From: Undaria pinnatifida
Lineage: Eukaryota; Sar; Phaeophyceae; Laminariales; Alariaceae
Reading direction: 5' to 3'
Assembly: GCA_012845835.1 (NCBI GenBank)
Contig: JABAKD010000005.1
Span: 11,204,705-11,268,704 of the forward strand
DNA length: 64,000 nt
Shown: piece by piece, positions 33,880-43,014 of the stretch
Layout: each line of letters begins with the position of its first letter
How positions within the stretch are numbered: position 1 is the stretch's first letter
Notes under the pieces: generated by a model
Told to the model about the DNA's origin: nothing
What the model saw: the letters and a program-made list of their open reading frames with translations, nothing else
Database searches by the model: none
Translations under genes and position numbers: made by a program

Positions 33880-34040
33880 GAAACTCAGCGTTGCAAAATC
33901 TGTGTATGATAGTTTGGTCGCGCGTGTAACGGGTTAGACATACCCTCGTCATAAATACAAGTCGGTGACTCCCTGCAAGTGCCAGGGTCAACAGGACTAA
34001 GAAGGTCAGCTTCGTTCTGCGCACGAAAACTGTTTAGATA
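33880..34040 (-). repeat. Family E fragment
   Basis: On the minus strand it shows CTTAGTCCTGTTGACCCTGG, AGGGAGTCACCGAC, TTACACGCGCGACC and TTTTGCAACGCTGAG, in the order of the E-block end. It is strongly diverged. Confidence 0.5.
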
Positions 34041-34159
34041 GTCTAGCCCGCGTTGAGGGGAAAGAAACCATATTTCTTGTGGAATTCAGTATGTATGCAT
34101 AAAGCAATTATTTGTGTTAACAGTGTGACTGGAGTGGGCTACGTGGGTATATGTTGAGA

Positions 34160-34455
34160 AACTAGTGGGGTATAAGTCGGTTCGACCATTTGCGCAAGGA
34201 TAACCAATTACGAACCCAAACTAAGCCTTATAACCATCTTCCCCCTTTGAAACGGCGCGGTAGCAGGTCGGCGGGATACACGGACGGACCCGAGCTACGA
34301 TAAAGGTGCACCTCTTTTTTTCTTAGGGTCCTCAATTTTGGGGCTTTGAGACCTCTCCCAAAAACTGCTCTGGAGGGGAAATAAAACTGCTACATGACAC
34401 ATACCGGATAAAAAATCCCATGGCTTCGACTAGGTACACATCACGAAGATCATGC
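34160..34455 (-). repeat. R3 copy 3, inverted
   Basis: On the minus strand GCAGTTTTATTTCCCC, TTTTTGGGAGAGGTCTC, CCAAAATTGAGGACCCTAAG and AGAGGTGCACCT match R3 at 44030-44235. The sequence upstream (34160-34280) resembles 34740-34860, suggesting repeated arrangements of R3 beside SINE-C. Confidence 0.45.
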
Positions 34456-34659
34456 GAAAGAAAGGCCTATTTTTTTTTTTTTTTCCGACGATTTTGAGTT
34501 AACGAGCTCCGTCCTTCAAAAAACTTGTAGAAAAAAGTGCTACCTCTGTCGTAACATGCGTCGGCGGACGTGTCAATATACAATCGGCCTCATTTGCAGG
34601 AGATACCGAGGAAGACTAGTTTTCGAGTTCAACACGGGGAAGAGTCTGAAAAAAGGATT

Positions 34660-34810
34660 ATTACTAATGTGGATGGTGGGATTCGAACCCACGTTAAAAA
34701 AAAACCAAGAACATGGTCTGTCGACGACGACATTTTTTTATTAGGGGCGTATTATTAGTCAGTTTGACCGCTTGCATAAATGCCTGTGCGAACTAAGCCG
34801 TAGAACACTT
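34660..34810 (-). mobile_element. SINE-C, putative tRNA-derived element
   Basis: On the minus strand a GCGGTCAAACTGACTAATAA head is followed by GTGGGTTCGAATCCCACC (34697-34680), a textbook B box with its T-arm pairing. A run of T replaces part of the variable region, so the tRNA is not functional. The related copy at 36925-37060 supports a small SINE family rather than an isolated tRNA pseudogene. Confidence 0.5.
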
Positions 34811-34819
34811 TGCACCGCT

Positions 34820-35110
34820 GAAAAGGCGGGATAGCAGGTCGGCCGGATATATGGACTTGGTCTGGCCGTCATCGTCCTGAAGCTTGTCGGTCTTCCAATG
34901 GCCGTCATAAGTTATCGTAACGCAGGTCTGACTTCTTCGCCTTGTTGCGTTCTCCGCCCTCTGAGTCATTAGTGCATGTGATACCCTTTTAATACATTTA
35001 TTTCCCGTTTCTCTCTTTTCTTGTGTGTTCTTCATTTATTCTTGTGTTTTCCAATTGACTTGAGTGTGACGTGCGTATGCGTAGTGATAGGTGCCACGTG
35101 TGATGTTTTA
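34820..35110 (+). mobile_element. LINE 3' end, first half of an interrupted copy
   Basis: GTCTGGCCGTCATCGTCCTG, TTCCAATGGCCGTCATAAG, GACTTCTTCGCCTTG, CTTGAGTGTGACGTGCGTAT and GATAGGTGCCACGTGTGAT are colinear with the LINE copy at 41268-42480 (minus). The match stops at about 35108 and resumes at 36700. Confidence 0.7.
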
Positions 35111-35114
35111 AATA

Positions 35115-36690
35115 TATATATATATATTGTGTAAATTAGTACCTGGTACACATTACCGCTGCGCTGTAAGATCGAGGGTTTTATCGAATCTCATCTTTGC
35201 GAGCTGTGGGTGATACTCCGATCGCGCGTATTACTGGCTATGTGTAATAGTTCGGCGACTCCCCTTGAAACTGCAGTGTATCTACCAGGGTCAACAGGGT
35301 GATGTTAGGCAGTCTGTGGGCAGAAACTAATAATAACAAAAAAGTTTTTGCGGTGGACGAAATGTGACAGAGTTTGTGGAAGAAAATTCATCAGTTTACC
35401 AAGTGTATGTTGTGAGTCGTAAACCAGTGAGGGCAGGGTTGGGGTATTAAGGGCGAGGGGGCATGGGTTTGAACAAAATTGAGCGATGGGGGGGGGGGGG
35501 GGGGGGAGGAGGCAACTCCATCTGTGCGGGGGATCCATTAATCATTTCTGGACAAATCTGACAGTTGTTGAAGGAATGCATCAGTATAGTACTCCCCCAC
35601 CTCCCCACCTCCCCACCCCCCCACCCCACCCCCACCCCTTCGGACGCTCCGCCCTCTACTCACTGGTTGTACGATGTACAAAATATACATGATAAACTGG
35701 TGCATTGTTTCCAAAACCGTCACATTTATCTCCTTACGAGGTGTATAGTTCTTGCGCACAGATTGAGCTGCCCCGCCCGTCCCGCCCCCCGCCCCCCATG
35801 AAAAACTGGTGCATTCTTTCCAATACCGTCAGATTTATCCCCTTGAATGATTTATAGTTTCCACGCCCAAATTGAGCTGCCCCACCGGTCCCGCCCTCTC
35901 CCCACACCCCACCCCCGCTTAATTTTGATCAAAACCAGGCCCCCACGTCTTTAAAATCTACCCCCCCCCCCTCCCCCCCGTTCCCTGCACCCCCGCTCCC
36001 TTTTGATCAAAGCCAGGCCCGCACGTCCTTCAAAACTCTGCTCTCCCCTCACCGGTCATTCGACTTACAGGATTTACTTGACAAACTAATGCATTTCCTT
36101 CCATAGCTGTCAGATTTTGCATCCCTCAGAAACGGTTTTTATTGTTTCCAGGCGCAGAGTGAACAACATCCCCTGGCTGACCCTGATAGCTGACATTCTG
36201 TAGTTGCAAGGGGAGTCGCCGACGTATATCCTTAACGAGGACACAACACCCGTAATACGCGCGATCGGAGTATCACACACAACTTGCAAAGATGAGTTTC
36301 GACAAAATATTCGATTCTCACAGCTGGACGTCTTGTCATTTTATAATATGTGTATAGACTAGTCTAGATATATATTTTAATCCTGCAAGTCGTACATCCA
36401 GTGAGGAGAGGGCCGGAGTGTTTGAAGGGTGCGGGGGACGGGGTGGGGAGAGAGATTTCCAACAGCATAATAAGGCCGAATAGATGTAAGAGTTTTCTAT
36501 ACACGTGGTGTAAGGTCTAGGCGTTGGTGCGGGTGGCGGGGAAGGCGGGGGCGTTGAGGGTGGGGAGGGTGGACGGATAGGGCCGGTGGAGGCGGGGGGG
36601 GGGTATGAATTGGAGCTACGACATGGAGGGCTAGAAATGTAATGAGGCGATACCTACTGCCGTACCGTAGTGTTTGTTACTTAGTGGCAG
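35115..36690. mobile_element. Family E element with inverted-repeat arms, inserted in a LINE
   Basis: The left arm (35170-35330, minus sense) and right arm (36165-36325, plus sense) are inverted copies: CATCTTTGCGAGCTGTG / CACACAACTTGCAAAGATGAG, ACTCCGATCGCGCGTATTAC / GTAATACGCGCGATCGGAGT and GGTCAACAGGGTGATGTTAG. Between them are G-runs (35489-35507), C-runs and two tandem units beginning AAACTGGTGCATT (35694, 35806). G-rich DNA (36395-36605) follows the right arm. It separates two colinear LINE halves, so it is younger than that LINE copy. AT-rich (TA)n lies at the left junction. No transposase is present. Confidence 0.65.
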
Positions 36691-36699
36691 ATTTTGATT

Positions 36700-36825
36700 C
36701 TTGGTATATAGACTATGTGGTGAAAGTCGTTTCTGGGTGGCACGCGGTGTAGTCGCGTTTTTTCAGCTGCGAGTAGTGAAACGTACGTAACATGAGTAGT
36801 AGACTATGAACTTGGCACAGCCGAC
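36700..36825 (+). mobile_element. LINE 3' end, second half of the interrupted copy
   Basis: GGTGAAAGTCGTTTCTGGGTGGCACGCGG-type sequence continues the LINE 3' UTR exactly where 35108 left off. It runs through TAGTCGCGTTTTTTCAGCTG and GTAGTGAAACGTACGTAACA, then ends near CTTGGCACAG. The final (CAA)n part is missing. Confidence 0.65.
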
Positions 36826-36924
36826 GCAACAGTGTCCAAGCGGTTTCTTTTCTGGGGGATACCGGGGAAAATCTTTTTCATTATCGACATGGGGAAAGTC
36901 GGGAAAGTTCATTCTATTGATGAA

Positions 36925-37060
36925 TGTGGAATTCGAACCCACGACCCGAAAAGCCATCGTCCTGCTGACTCCGCCTCTTGATGAGGAATAAGTCGAGCGT
37001 TAGTCCGTTGAAGCACTCGCAAAAAGTCAACCAATGACCTACCCAACATTAGTCCTATAA
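36925..37060 (-). mobile_element. SINE-C, second copy
   Basis: On the minus strand GAGTGCTTCAACGGACTAAC is followed by GTGGGTTCGAATTCCAC (36940-36924), a good B box. The intervening GAGGCGGAGTCAGCAGG is longer than a normal anticodon arm. Paired with the copy at 34660-34810. Confidence 0.5.
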
Positions 37061-37086
37061 CATTGAAAATACCGGGTTTGCATACA

Positions 37087-37663
37087 CGATTACCGTGCGG
37101 TTCGTACGGTGCAGGCAGCCCAACCGCTGTAGTTTGTAGCCGCGAGTTGGTTAGTCGTGGGGACGGGTGAACTCTATGCTGTAGTTGAGTGGATACCCCC
37201 GGCCATGTGAGTTCAGTTTGCACATATGACCTTTTCACTTGTGCGCCTTTTTCCGTATCGTGCGTTTTTAGGCGGGAAAGTGTAGTATTTCCCTGACGAA
37301 TTTTGATTTCACTTGGTTTTTCGGATTTTCCTAGGGCTCATGTTTTGTTGTTTTCTCACATTAACTCTTGTCAAAAATCTAGAGTCCGTGGTCACACAAA
37401 GGTGCTGGAGCCCTAGGAAGATCCTAAAAACCAAGTGAAATCAAAATTCATCCGGAAAATACTACGCTTTCCCGCCTAAAAACGCACGATACGGAAAAAG
37501 GCGCACAAGTGAAAAGGTCAAATGTGCAAACCGAACTCACATGGCCGCGGGTATCCACTCAACTACAGCATAGAGTTCCCCCGTCCCCACAACTAACCAA
37601 CTCGCGGCTACAAACTACAGCGGTTGGGCTGCCTGCAACGAACGAACCGTACGGTATTCGTGA
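37087..37663. repeat. Large palindrome: two family D copies tail to tail
   Basis: The left arm 37087-37339 and right arm 37409-37663 are inverted copies, about 95 percent alike by eye. Examples are CGGTTCGTACGG, GGCAGCCCAACCGCTGTAGT, CTATGCTGTAGTTGAGTGGA, CCATGTGAGTTCAGTTTGCA and GGAAAAAGGCGCACAAGTGA. The 69-bp centre contains TGTTTTCTCACATTAACTC, the inverted LINE-type tail of the right-hand (minus) copy. The left copy lacks its own tail. A transcript through it would form a roughly 250-bp hairpin. Confidence 0.85.
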
Positions 37664-37699
37664 GTATAGACGAACGCGCCTGCTGTCTGGAGTGCTGTC

Positions 37700-38595
37700 A
37701 GAGTGACGACCCGCGGGCATGCAGTGAAACAAGAGCAATGGAACCAAAAACCACATTACATATATAAATGATCGCCCCTCCTTCCCGAGTTATTTGACAG
37801 GTTGCAGCGCAGCTACGACGCCCGTGCCTGAAAATTGAAAATTGCGGGGGGTCGTTCCCGTGAAGGGTGTACAACTCTCCTACAAACTCTACAAAAATCA
37901 GTGACGTAAGTAACATGTTGTACTACTACTGCCTCGTAAAAATAACCCTTGAGAAAAAGACGATCGCTGCGCTCATGATGATGATGTGCGTGCCGGTCGT
38001 GGGTCTCCGTGTGCCATCCTCAGGACTGCTGTGGTTCTCCGAGGCCGCCTCATCGGCTTAGCTCACTCGGCCAGCTCATTCGCACTTGCTCTCGTTCACA
38101 CTCGATTCCAGTCGGTTCCCCTTCTCCCCCGTCCAAAAGAAACAAAATGCTCCACGCAGTTTGAGCATCTAAAAAACAAAATTCTCGTTCAGGGAGAGTT
38201 CAATCCGTCTCTTCCCCGCCCGTCGACGGCCAGTCGCCCTCCTCCTTCGTCGTCGAATCCAGCCTCCTGCCGGCGCAGTTCCCTCCACGCAAACCAAGAC
38301 TGCGCCGTAGCGTGGCTCGTGGTGGCGCCTGCCTCCGCGCACGAGAATCCCGATTAAGCATTGCTGCTCCGCCGCATATGTGACCGGCCAGCCCAGATCC
38401 ATGCCCATACGTGCTGCTCGGGTTGTTATTCATCGCGCTGTCGAGTGATGATGGAAAATGTGGTTGACGTCGATCGCTACTGCTCTTCCGAAGTGATGTC
38501 TCTTTTGCTCTTGATGAAATTTTACGATTCGAAACTTATGACGCCCAAAATCTTTATTCGTAGCTCTTTCGGAACAGTTGCATAAGTAATCGCTA
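37700..38595. other. Unannotated stretch
   Basis: Frames of 123 codons plus (37986) and about 78 codons minus overlap with no motifs. No repeats are shared. Confidence 0.3.
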
Positions 38596-38599
38596 CCTC

Positions 38600-38735
38600 A
38601 AATGATCACGTTGAGTGTCATATGATACGAGATCGAGGTATGACACACCGCGTGCAACGATGAGTTTCAACGAAATCTTTGATCTCACAGCTAGATTGGG
38701 AGTGAATTTTGATCCATATGTAATAAATACGTGAG
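38600..38735 (+). repeat. Family E terminal fragment
   Basis: ACACACCGCGTGCAACGATGAGTTTC-type sequence with GATCTCACAGCTAG matches the right-arm end of E at 18370-18425 and 36275-36340. The rest of the element is missing. Confidence 0.5.
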
Positions 38736-38739
38736 TCAG

Positions 38740-39415
38740 AATTTCTCTCTTCATCTTGATGGGAATTTTAAGGTGTCGTTTTCTATTAGAAAAACATGGT
38801 TTTCTCTTCGTAATTCAACATATAATATTGTTTCTTCTTGACAGTCCGTCGGGAAAAAAAAATGCCGAATGTCACTGCTGTCAGTTGTGCACCTAACCTG
38901 GAATATAGACTGCTGTCAGCTGTGCACCTTACCTGGAATATACCGGTGAAATTGAGTTGCCCTGATGGGTAAAATCAGTTTTCCCCAACAATAAAAGGAG
39001 CTAATTAGTCTATACAAGCAGCAGTGACAGGAACAACAGCTGTATGTAGTCTATCTGGTGCCTTTTTCCCTGTCTGCCGCCCCTTCAATGCCGCCTTAGA
39101 CGGCGGTATCCCACCCCTCCCCGCCCTACGCCCTCGGCTTTGAGCGTCATGCGTCGGAGTTACTCTGCGCACTTGTCATATTAATACGAGTAGCTCTTTT
39201 TTGTCTCCTTGACGGACCAGATAGCCATGGACCGCTCGACAATTTCGAGGATCCCCGGGGCCACCCGCCCGCTGCATGGACCCACACACAGACAGCACGG
39301 GTCTAACTACGAACAGCCGTGGGTTTCCTTCCGTGGAGCCGTCGTGGCGCAAGACACATGTACACACCACCTTTGTAGTGTGTGCATGTCTGACCTGCAC
39401 CAGGCCCCCGTGTTT
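38740..39415. other. Unannotated stretch
   Basis: GACTGCTGTCAG-TGTGCACCTTACCTGGAATATA-type sequence is duplicated in tandem at 38875-38942 (period about 38 bp). Other frames are short and motif-free. Confidence 0.45.
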
Positions 39416-39419
39416 GTCT

Positions 39420-40085
39420 GTGCTCACGATTACAGTGCGGTTCGTACGTTGAGGGGAGCACTCCAGGTACTAACGGCTCAAGTTTGTAGCCACGAGTTGG
39501 GGGAACTCTATGCTGTCGCTCCGGTGGCGTATCAGGTTATCCTCGAGCCTGGTATAGGTCAGTTTCGTGAGGTTGAATCCCCCCTAGTGCATACTCGTTT
39601 AAATTCGTGGGGACTTTTTCTTGTGCACAGATTCACTTGCGGAAAGGGCGAGAGCGTGAGCTAGCAACACTCGATGAAAAATCGACGAGCAGTGGGATTG
39701 CTGAACCCTATGCGCGATACAAACTGAAGGCAAGAACCGGGGGGGGTGAAAGGACGACACCTGTGACCACGGCTTGTCCAGAAATTGGAAAGTAAATGTG
39801 TGTGAAAAACAATATGCCAAGGATATTAAGCTGTAGTTGAGAGGCTTCCCGCGGCCATGTGAGTTCAGCTTGGACATTGGATCATAATCGTCATTCATCC
39901 TTGGACTTTGGCTCTTCTTCGTTTATCGTGCATTTTGGGTGGGCAGCGCAGTATTTTCCCCACGAATTTTGAACTCATTTGTATTTTTGGGGTTTTCCTA
40001 TGGTTTCAGCACCTTTCTTTGTGTGAGCACGGGCTCTAGACTACATTTTTTATAAGGGTTCATGTGAGCCAATAACAACAACAAC
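39420..40085 (+). mobile_element. Family D (SINE-like, LINE tail), split by SINE-B
   Basis: 39420-39516 plus 39829-40085 is colinear with each arm of the 37087-37663 palindrome: GCGGTTCGTACG, CACGAGTTGG, GAACTCTATGCTGT, then CTGTAGTTGAG, CGCGGCCATGTGAGTTCAGC, CCACGAATTTTGAACTCATT and CAGCACCTTTCTTTGTGTGA. It ends GTTCATGTGAGCCAATAACA + (ACA)n, like the LINE 3' end. No coding frame. No clear tRNA-like head was found, so the promoter is unknown. Confidence 0.65.
39517..39828 (+). mobile_element. SINE-B inserted in family D, plus orientation
   Basis: A box TGGCGTATCAGG (39525-39536) and B-box-like GGTTGAATCC (39571-39580, one C missing) are spaced 46 bp apart. The body includes TTGTGCACAGATTCACTTGC, GGGCGAGAGCGTGAGCTAGC and TGTGACCACGGCTTGTCCAG. 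The short tail GTGTGTGAAAAACAAT leads to the flank. Target duplication is TGCTGT (39511-39516) and AGCTGT (39829-39834). The unoccupied site is CTATGCTGTAGTTGAG in both arms of the 37087-37663 palindrome. Confidence 0.85.
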
Positions 40086-40091
40086 AACAAA

Positions 40092-40532
40092 CTACTGCTG
40101 CTCGCAGCGGCTGTGTATACTACCAAACAAAGCAGAACCTAATCTACAAATTTGGTTCAGAGCTGCATGTTGCTGCTCCGAGGCTCTTACCGACGTATCG
40201 TTCCGCGAAGGCTCCGACACCTCCAGCTCTTGCATCCCACGCCTGTTGTTGTCCGGGGCGTTAGTACCACTGCCAGCGGCAACGGCACCGTCCACAACCC
40301 CTCCCTGACTGAGCAGGGCGTCAGCAAGATGCTGGCGCTCCACATAATCCCCGGACGGGCCGAGCGAATGTGAATGCACCGCCGTTAGGACCACGCCTCC
40401 AGCGATAACCCAACACATAGAAGCAGCAATGTACCATGTTATGATCCGCGTCTTGGTAACCTTTGGCCTAGAGGCGCATGGTAGAGGTGGGTGGACCATG
40501 AATCGCTCTGCACTCCAGATGACAACGACCAT
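40092..40532 (-). CDS. Hypothetical open frame with one membrane segment, 146 codons
   Basis: The minus-strand frame starts at 40532. After about 28 residues with several basic ones (RPKVTKTR) there is a hydrophobic stretch of about 22 residues (IITWYIAASMCWVIAGGVVL and on), then a polar, low-complexity stem. That is the layout of a type II membrane protein such as a Golgi transferase, but no catalytic domain follows in any frame nearby. The length is within chance expectation, so this is a weak candidate for a first exon. It lies immediately 3' of the family D tail. Confidence 0.18.
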   Translation of the reverse strand: MVVVIWSAERFMVHPPLPCASRPKVTKTRIITWYIAASMCWVIAGGVVLTAVHSHSLGPSGDYVERQHLADALLSQGGVVDGAVAAGSGTNAPDNNRRGMQELEVSEPSRNDTSVRASEQQHAALNQICRLGSALFGSIHSRCEQQ

Positions 40533-40539
40533 CCAATAT

Positions 40540-40920
40540 GTTGCTGGAGAAAGGAGCGTGCATCGACAGACTCACACAGGTAACTGAGTTGTCAGCGAAA
40601 GCGTGTCCGACTTATGTCCGACCTACTAGGCTGGTCAACCGAGAAACTACAATACACGTTCTGCTTTGTGTATCACCGTGGTTTTTGTTGAATTTTCTGG
40701 CCATGGGAAGTTTCGTTGAATACCAGCTGGTCCAATTGGTGGTAAAGCTGACATTCACTTTTCAAGCCTTGCAATGCGTTCAGCTTTGGGTTCATTGCTT
40801 GTGTTTGCGGTACTTGTCATGGGCACCAACCAGTGTACGCTTCTATTCCACAACCAGGTATTGTTGTCTACTCTTCTAATGTAATTTGAGCTTCATTCTC
40901 CTTTCCTTTCCTTCGTCCCT
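40540..40920. other. Unannotated stretch
   Basis: A 113-codon plus-strand frame without motifs, and no repeats. Confidence 0.3.
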
Positions 40921-40924
40921 TTTC

Positions 40925-41256
40925 ATTACTGTCGCCATCTTTTCGTGCTCCCTTCCAGTGGAAACTCAGATCGGGGGTCACATAGGGGGCCCTTCTTCCC
41001 CCTTCCCACCAAGGCACGTGCACTGATTTCAATCGCTAGAATTATTCAGCTTATTATTCCCGCGTAGATTCGCGTCAAGTTGTACCTGCCCACGCTGCTA
41101 CGCGCTCGCGGCAGTTAAGTTGATCCTTTCATTTTGCTTTTGCATTTTTGCAAATAGAGTCAAAATCTCACGACAGTAGTGGGAATGGAACTCGAGGACC
41201 AAGGTCTGTTAATAGGAGCATTCGAGGGTAACCACTAGATCACCGGGGCCGCCGGC
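40925..41256 (-). mobile_element. SINE-A, minus orientation
   Basis: On the minus strand the head CCGGCGGCCCCGGTGATCTA holds an A-box-like TGATCTAGTGG. A B-box-like GAGTTCCATTCCC follows. The body has GCGCGTAGCAGCGTGGGCAG, GACGCGAATCTACGCGGG, GCACGTGCCTTGGTGGG, TGTGACCCCCGATCTGAG and CACTGGAAGGGAGCACG. It abuts the LINE tail at 41268. Confidence 0.75.
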
Positions 41257-41989
41257 CATTCATCTATATCATATGTGGTTGTTGTGGGTGTAGTTGTTCT
41301 CACATTAACTCGCATAATCATGACCGTGGTCTCACACGACAGGCTACAGTCACCCTGGAGCTGAGCAATACCGCCGGGAAAAACGCAAACAAACCAAAAG
41401 GTGGTACATGCACATATCACAGGTGACGCAATTCACGCCTGCACCAGAAACATATAAAAGTGAAATCCGGAGTGAGCCTACGATGTGCCAGGTCCATACT
41501 GGTACATACGTCTCATTACTCACGCCCGGAGAAACCAACTATTCCGATTGCCACCCTTCGAAGACTACCACGTATATATCACACGTAGTACATGTAACTA
41601 CGCATACGCACGGCACACGCAGGTCAAATGTAAAAAAAAAACAAAAAAAAGAAAAGAAGATAGGGGGAAGAAAAAACAAGACAAGAAGGCGAAAAGATGA
41701 AAAAGAAAAAGAGAGAAAAGAAATAACAAGAAAAGCAAGTGAAGACATGACACGAAGAGGAAGCAAGGAAAGGAGAAAAGAAAAGAACATCATGCTAGAA
41801 GACCCTGGGAACTAACTCACGACGTCATTGGGCTCATAGAGGGTATCAAGCGCATCATCAATGGCACTGGGGAGAGAAAACAACATGAGGAAGAAGTCAG
41901 GGCGGTCCTACGCTATCTTGTGACGGCCATTGGAAGTTCCACAGATTTCAGGACGATGATGGCCAGACCCAGACTTCAGTCTCTTTTGC

Positions 41990-42105
41990 GTGACGCCCCC
42001 CCTTCCCCCCTCCCCTCCTTCCCCCTTCCCCCTCCCCCCTTCCCGCCTCCCCCCTCCCCCCTCCCACCCTCTCCCCGTCCCCTCTCCCCCCTCCCCCTAG
42101 CCGCT
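41990..42105 (+). repeat. C/T-rich tract at the LINE ORF/3'UTR boundary
   Basis: Runs of CCCCC separated by T or CT. On the LINE sense (minus) strand this is GGGG-rich and could form quadruplexes. The second LINE copy has an equivalent tract at 63455-63585. Confidence 0.85.
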
Positions 42106-42107
42106 TA

Positions 42108-42480
42108 GAGATGCCGACGGTGAATGGCACCGCCGCAGCCTTTGCGCGTCGCTCTGCAGCTTCGCGTTTTTCTGTTTCGTGCAAATCCCCGCATGAACAA
42201 CTCGGCTCCCTCCTCCACTCGCCGAAACCATGTGCCGGCCTTCTGATCAGCCTTTCGCCACCCTCCGAATATCTCATTCCAAAGACCGAGATATCCTCTT
42301 GCAGATGAGCCATCCAGTCCGTCTCTTGGCCCCCTGCGTTGCCCTCACCTCCGAGAGGCTCCCCAAACATCGCCCCCTGTAGCAGACGCTCCTCCCCCAT
42401 GCGTTCTACGAATCCGGCAAACAATCTTCTCCGCTCGCGCACTATCGCCGCTATGCTGTCGGAAGAAGGCTTTGATGATG
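42108..42480 (-). pseudogene. LINE protein C-terminus, frameshifted
   Basis: The frame shows RRRLFAGFVERMGEERLLQG, AMFGEPLGG, ETDWMAHLQEDISVFGM, then after a frameshift FGGWRKADQKAGTWFRRVEE. A second shift restores the frame for ETEKREAAERRAKAAAVPFT and GISKRLG. The pattern R-x-F-x-G-x-V-x-RM-x-EERLP-x-x-x-FGEL ... W-x-x-x-x-x-EDI ... W-x-KA-x-x-x-x-WFR is typical of the tail after the reverse transcriptase in RTE-like LINEs. The copy at 63590-63960 has the same order. Two frameshifts make it non-functional. Confidence 0.65.
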
Positions 42481-42528
42481 CCTACCTGTGTGCTTAGTGC
42501 TCGTATCATTCTTGCTTACGGAGGACCC

Positions 42529-43012
42529 AGGCTACGGTAGGGGGTCCCCTTTTGGGCCTTTTATTTCAGTGTGTGTGTGTGTGTTCTTCACATTAAACCG
42601 TCCTTCTACCCGTCGACATCCAGCACACCCAGTGTCCGTACTGATTCTTCACCGTAGAAAGATCAGCTCTGTGGTCACAAGCTACGACACAGAGATAATG
42701 CATTGTAATGCATTCGACAACGCAATGTCATGCCCTAGTACTGGGTACGACAGGCACAACATAAATACGTCAGCAACAGAAATATTTTATTTCAGTGGCT
42801 AGGGGTCACTCGCGCGAGTAACCCCTTTATTCCTATGCAATCTTACGTTTTCTTTATGTTTTACGTTGACGAAATCAATCCGCAATGCAAACGTGATCTA
42901 AGCTGCGGCAAACCAAGTTCCTAAACCATCTTCATCGGTAGGGTACAGAGCTACTCGTGCGAGTGGCTCAAACACACCAGTGAAAATTGGGGTAACCCCC
43001 CTACCGTAGCCT
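42529..43012. mobile_element. TIR-1 element, best-defined copy
   Basis: Ends GGCTACGGTAGGGGG (42530-42544) and CCCCCCTACCGTAGCC (42996-43011) are inverted copies. The extended ends also resemble each other (GACCC-AGGCTACGG and GACCA-AGGCTACGG). Inside are TATTTCAGTGGCTAGGGGTC, ACTCGCGCGAGT, CTACTCGTGCGAGTGGCTC and GTGAAAATTGGGG, shared with the other TIR-1 copies. It is 484 bp with no transposase. The (GT)n at 42572 may be a later expansion. Confidence 0.75.
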
Positions 43013-43014
43013 TG

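Larger units (their letters stand above)
41268..42480 (-). mobile_element. LINE 3' end with C-terminal ORF remnant
   Basis: Reading the minus strand: the end of a LINE protein (42480-42108), a G-rich tract (42105-41990), then GTCTGGCCATCATCGTCCTG and GACTTCTTCCTCATG. A long CTTTT-rich stretch (41790-41625) follows, then the conserved 3' UTR block shared with 27925-28345 and 59640-60062. The tail is GTTAATGTGAGAACAACTAC with ACCCACAACAACC. The upstream reverse transcriptase is absent. Confidence 0.75.

Noticed and set aside
34680-34697. tRNA gene on the minus strand at a perfect B box
   Set aside because: The T-arm is excellent, but the anticodon region is replaced by a T run and no acceptor pairing is found. 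It is better explained as a SINE or tRNA pseudogene.
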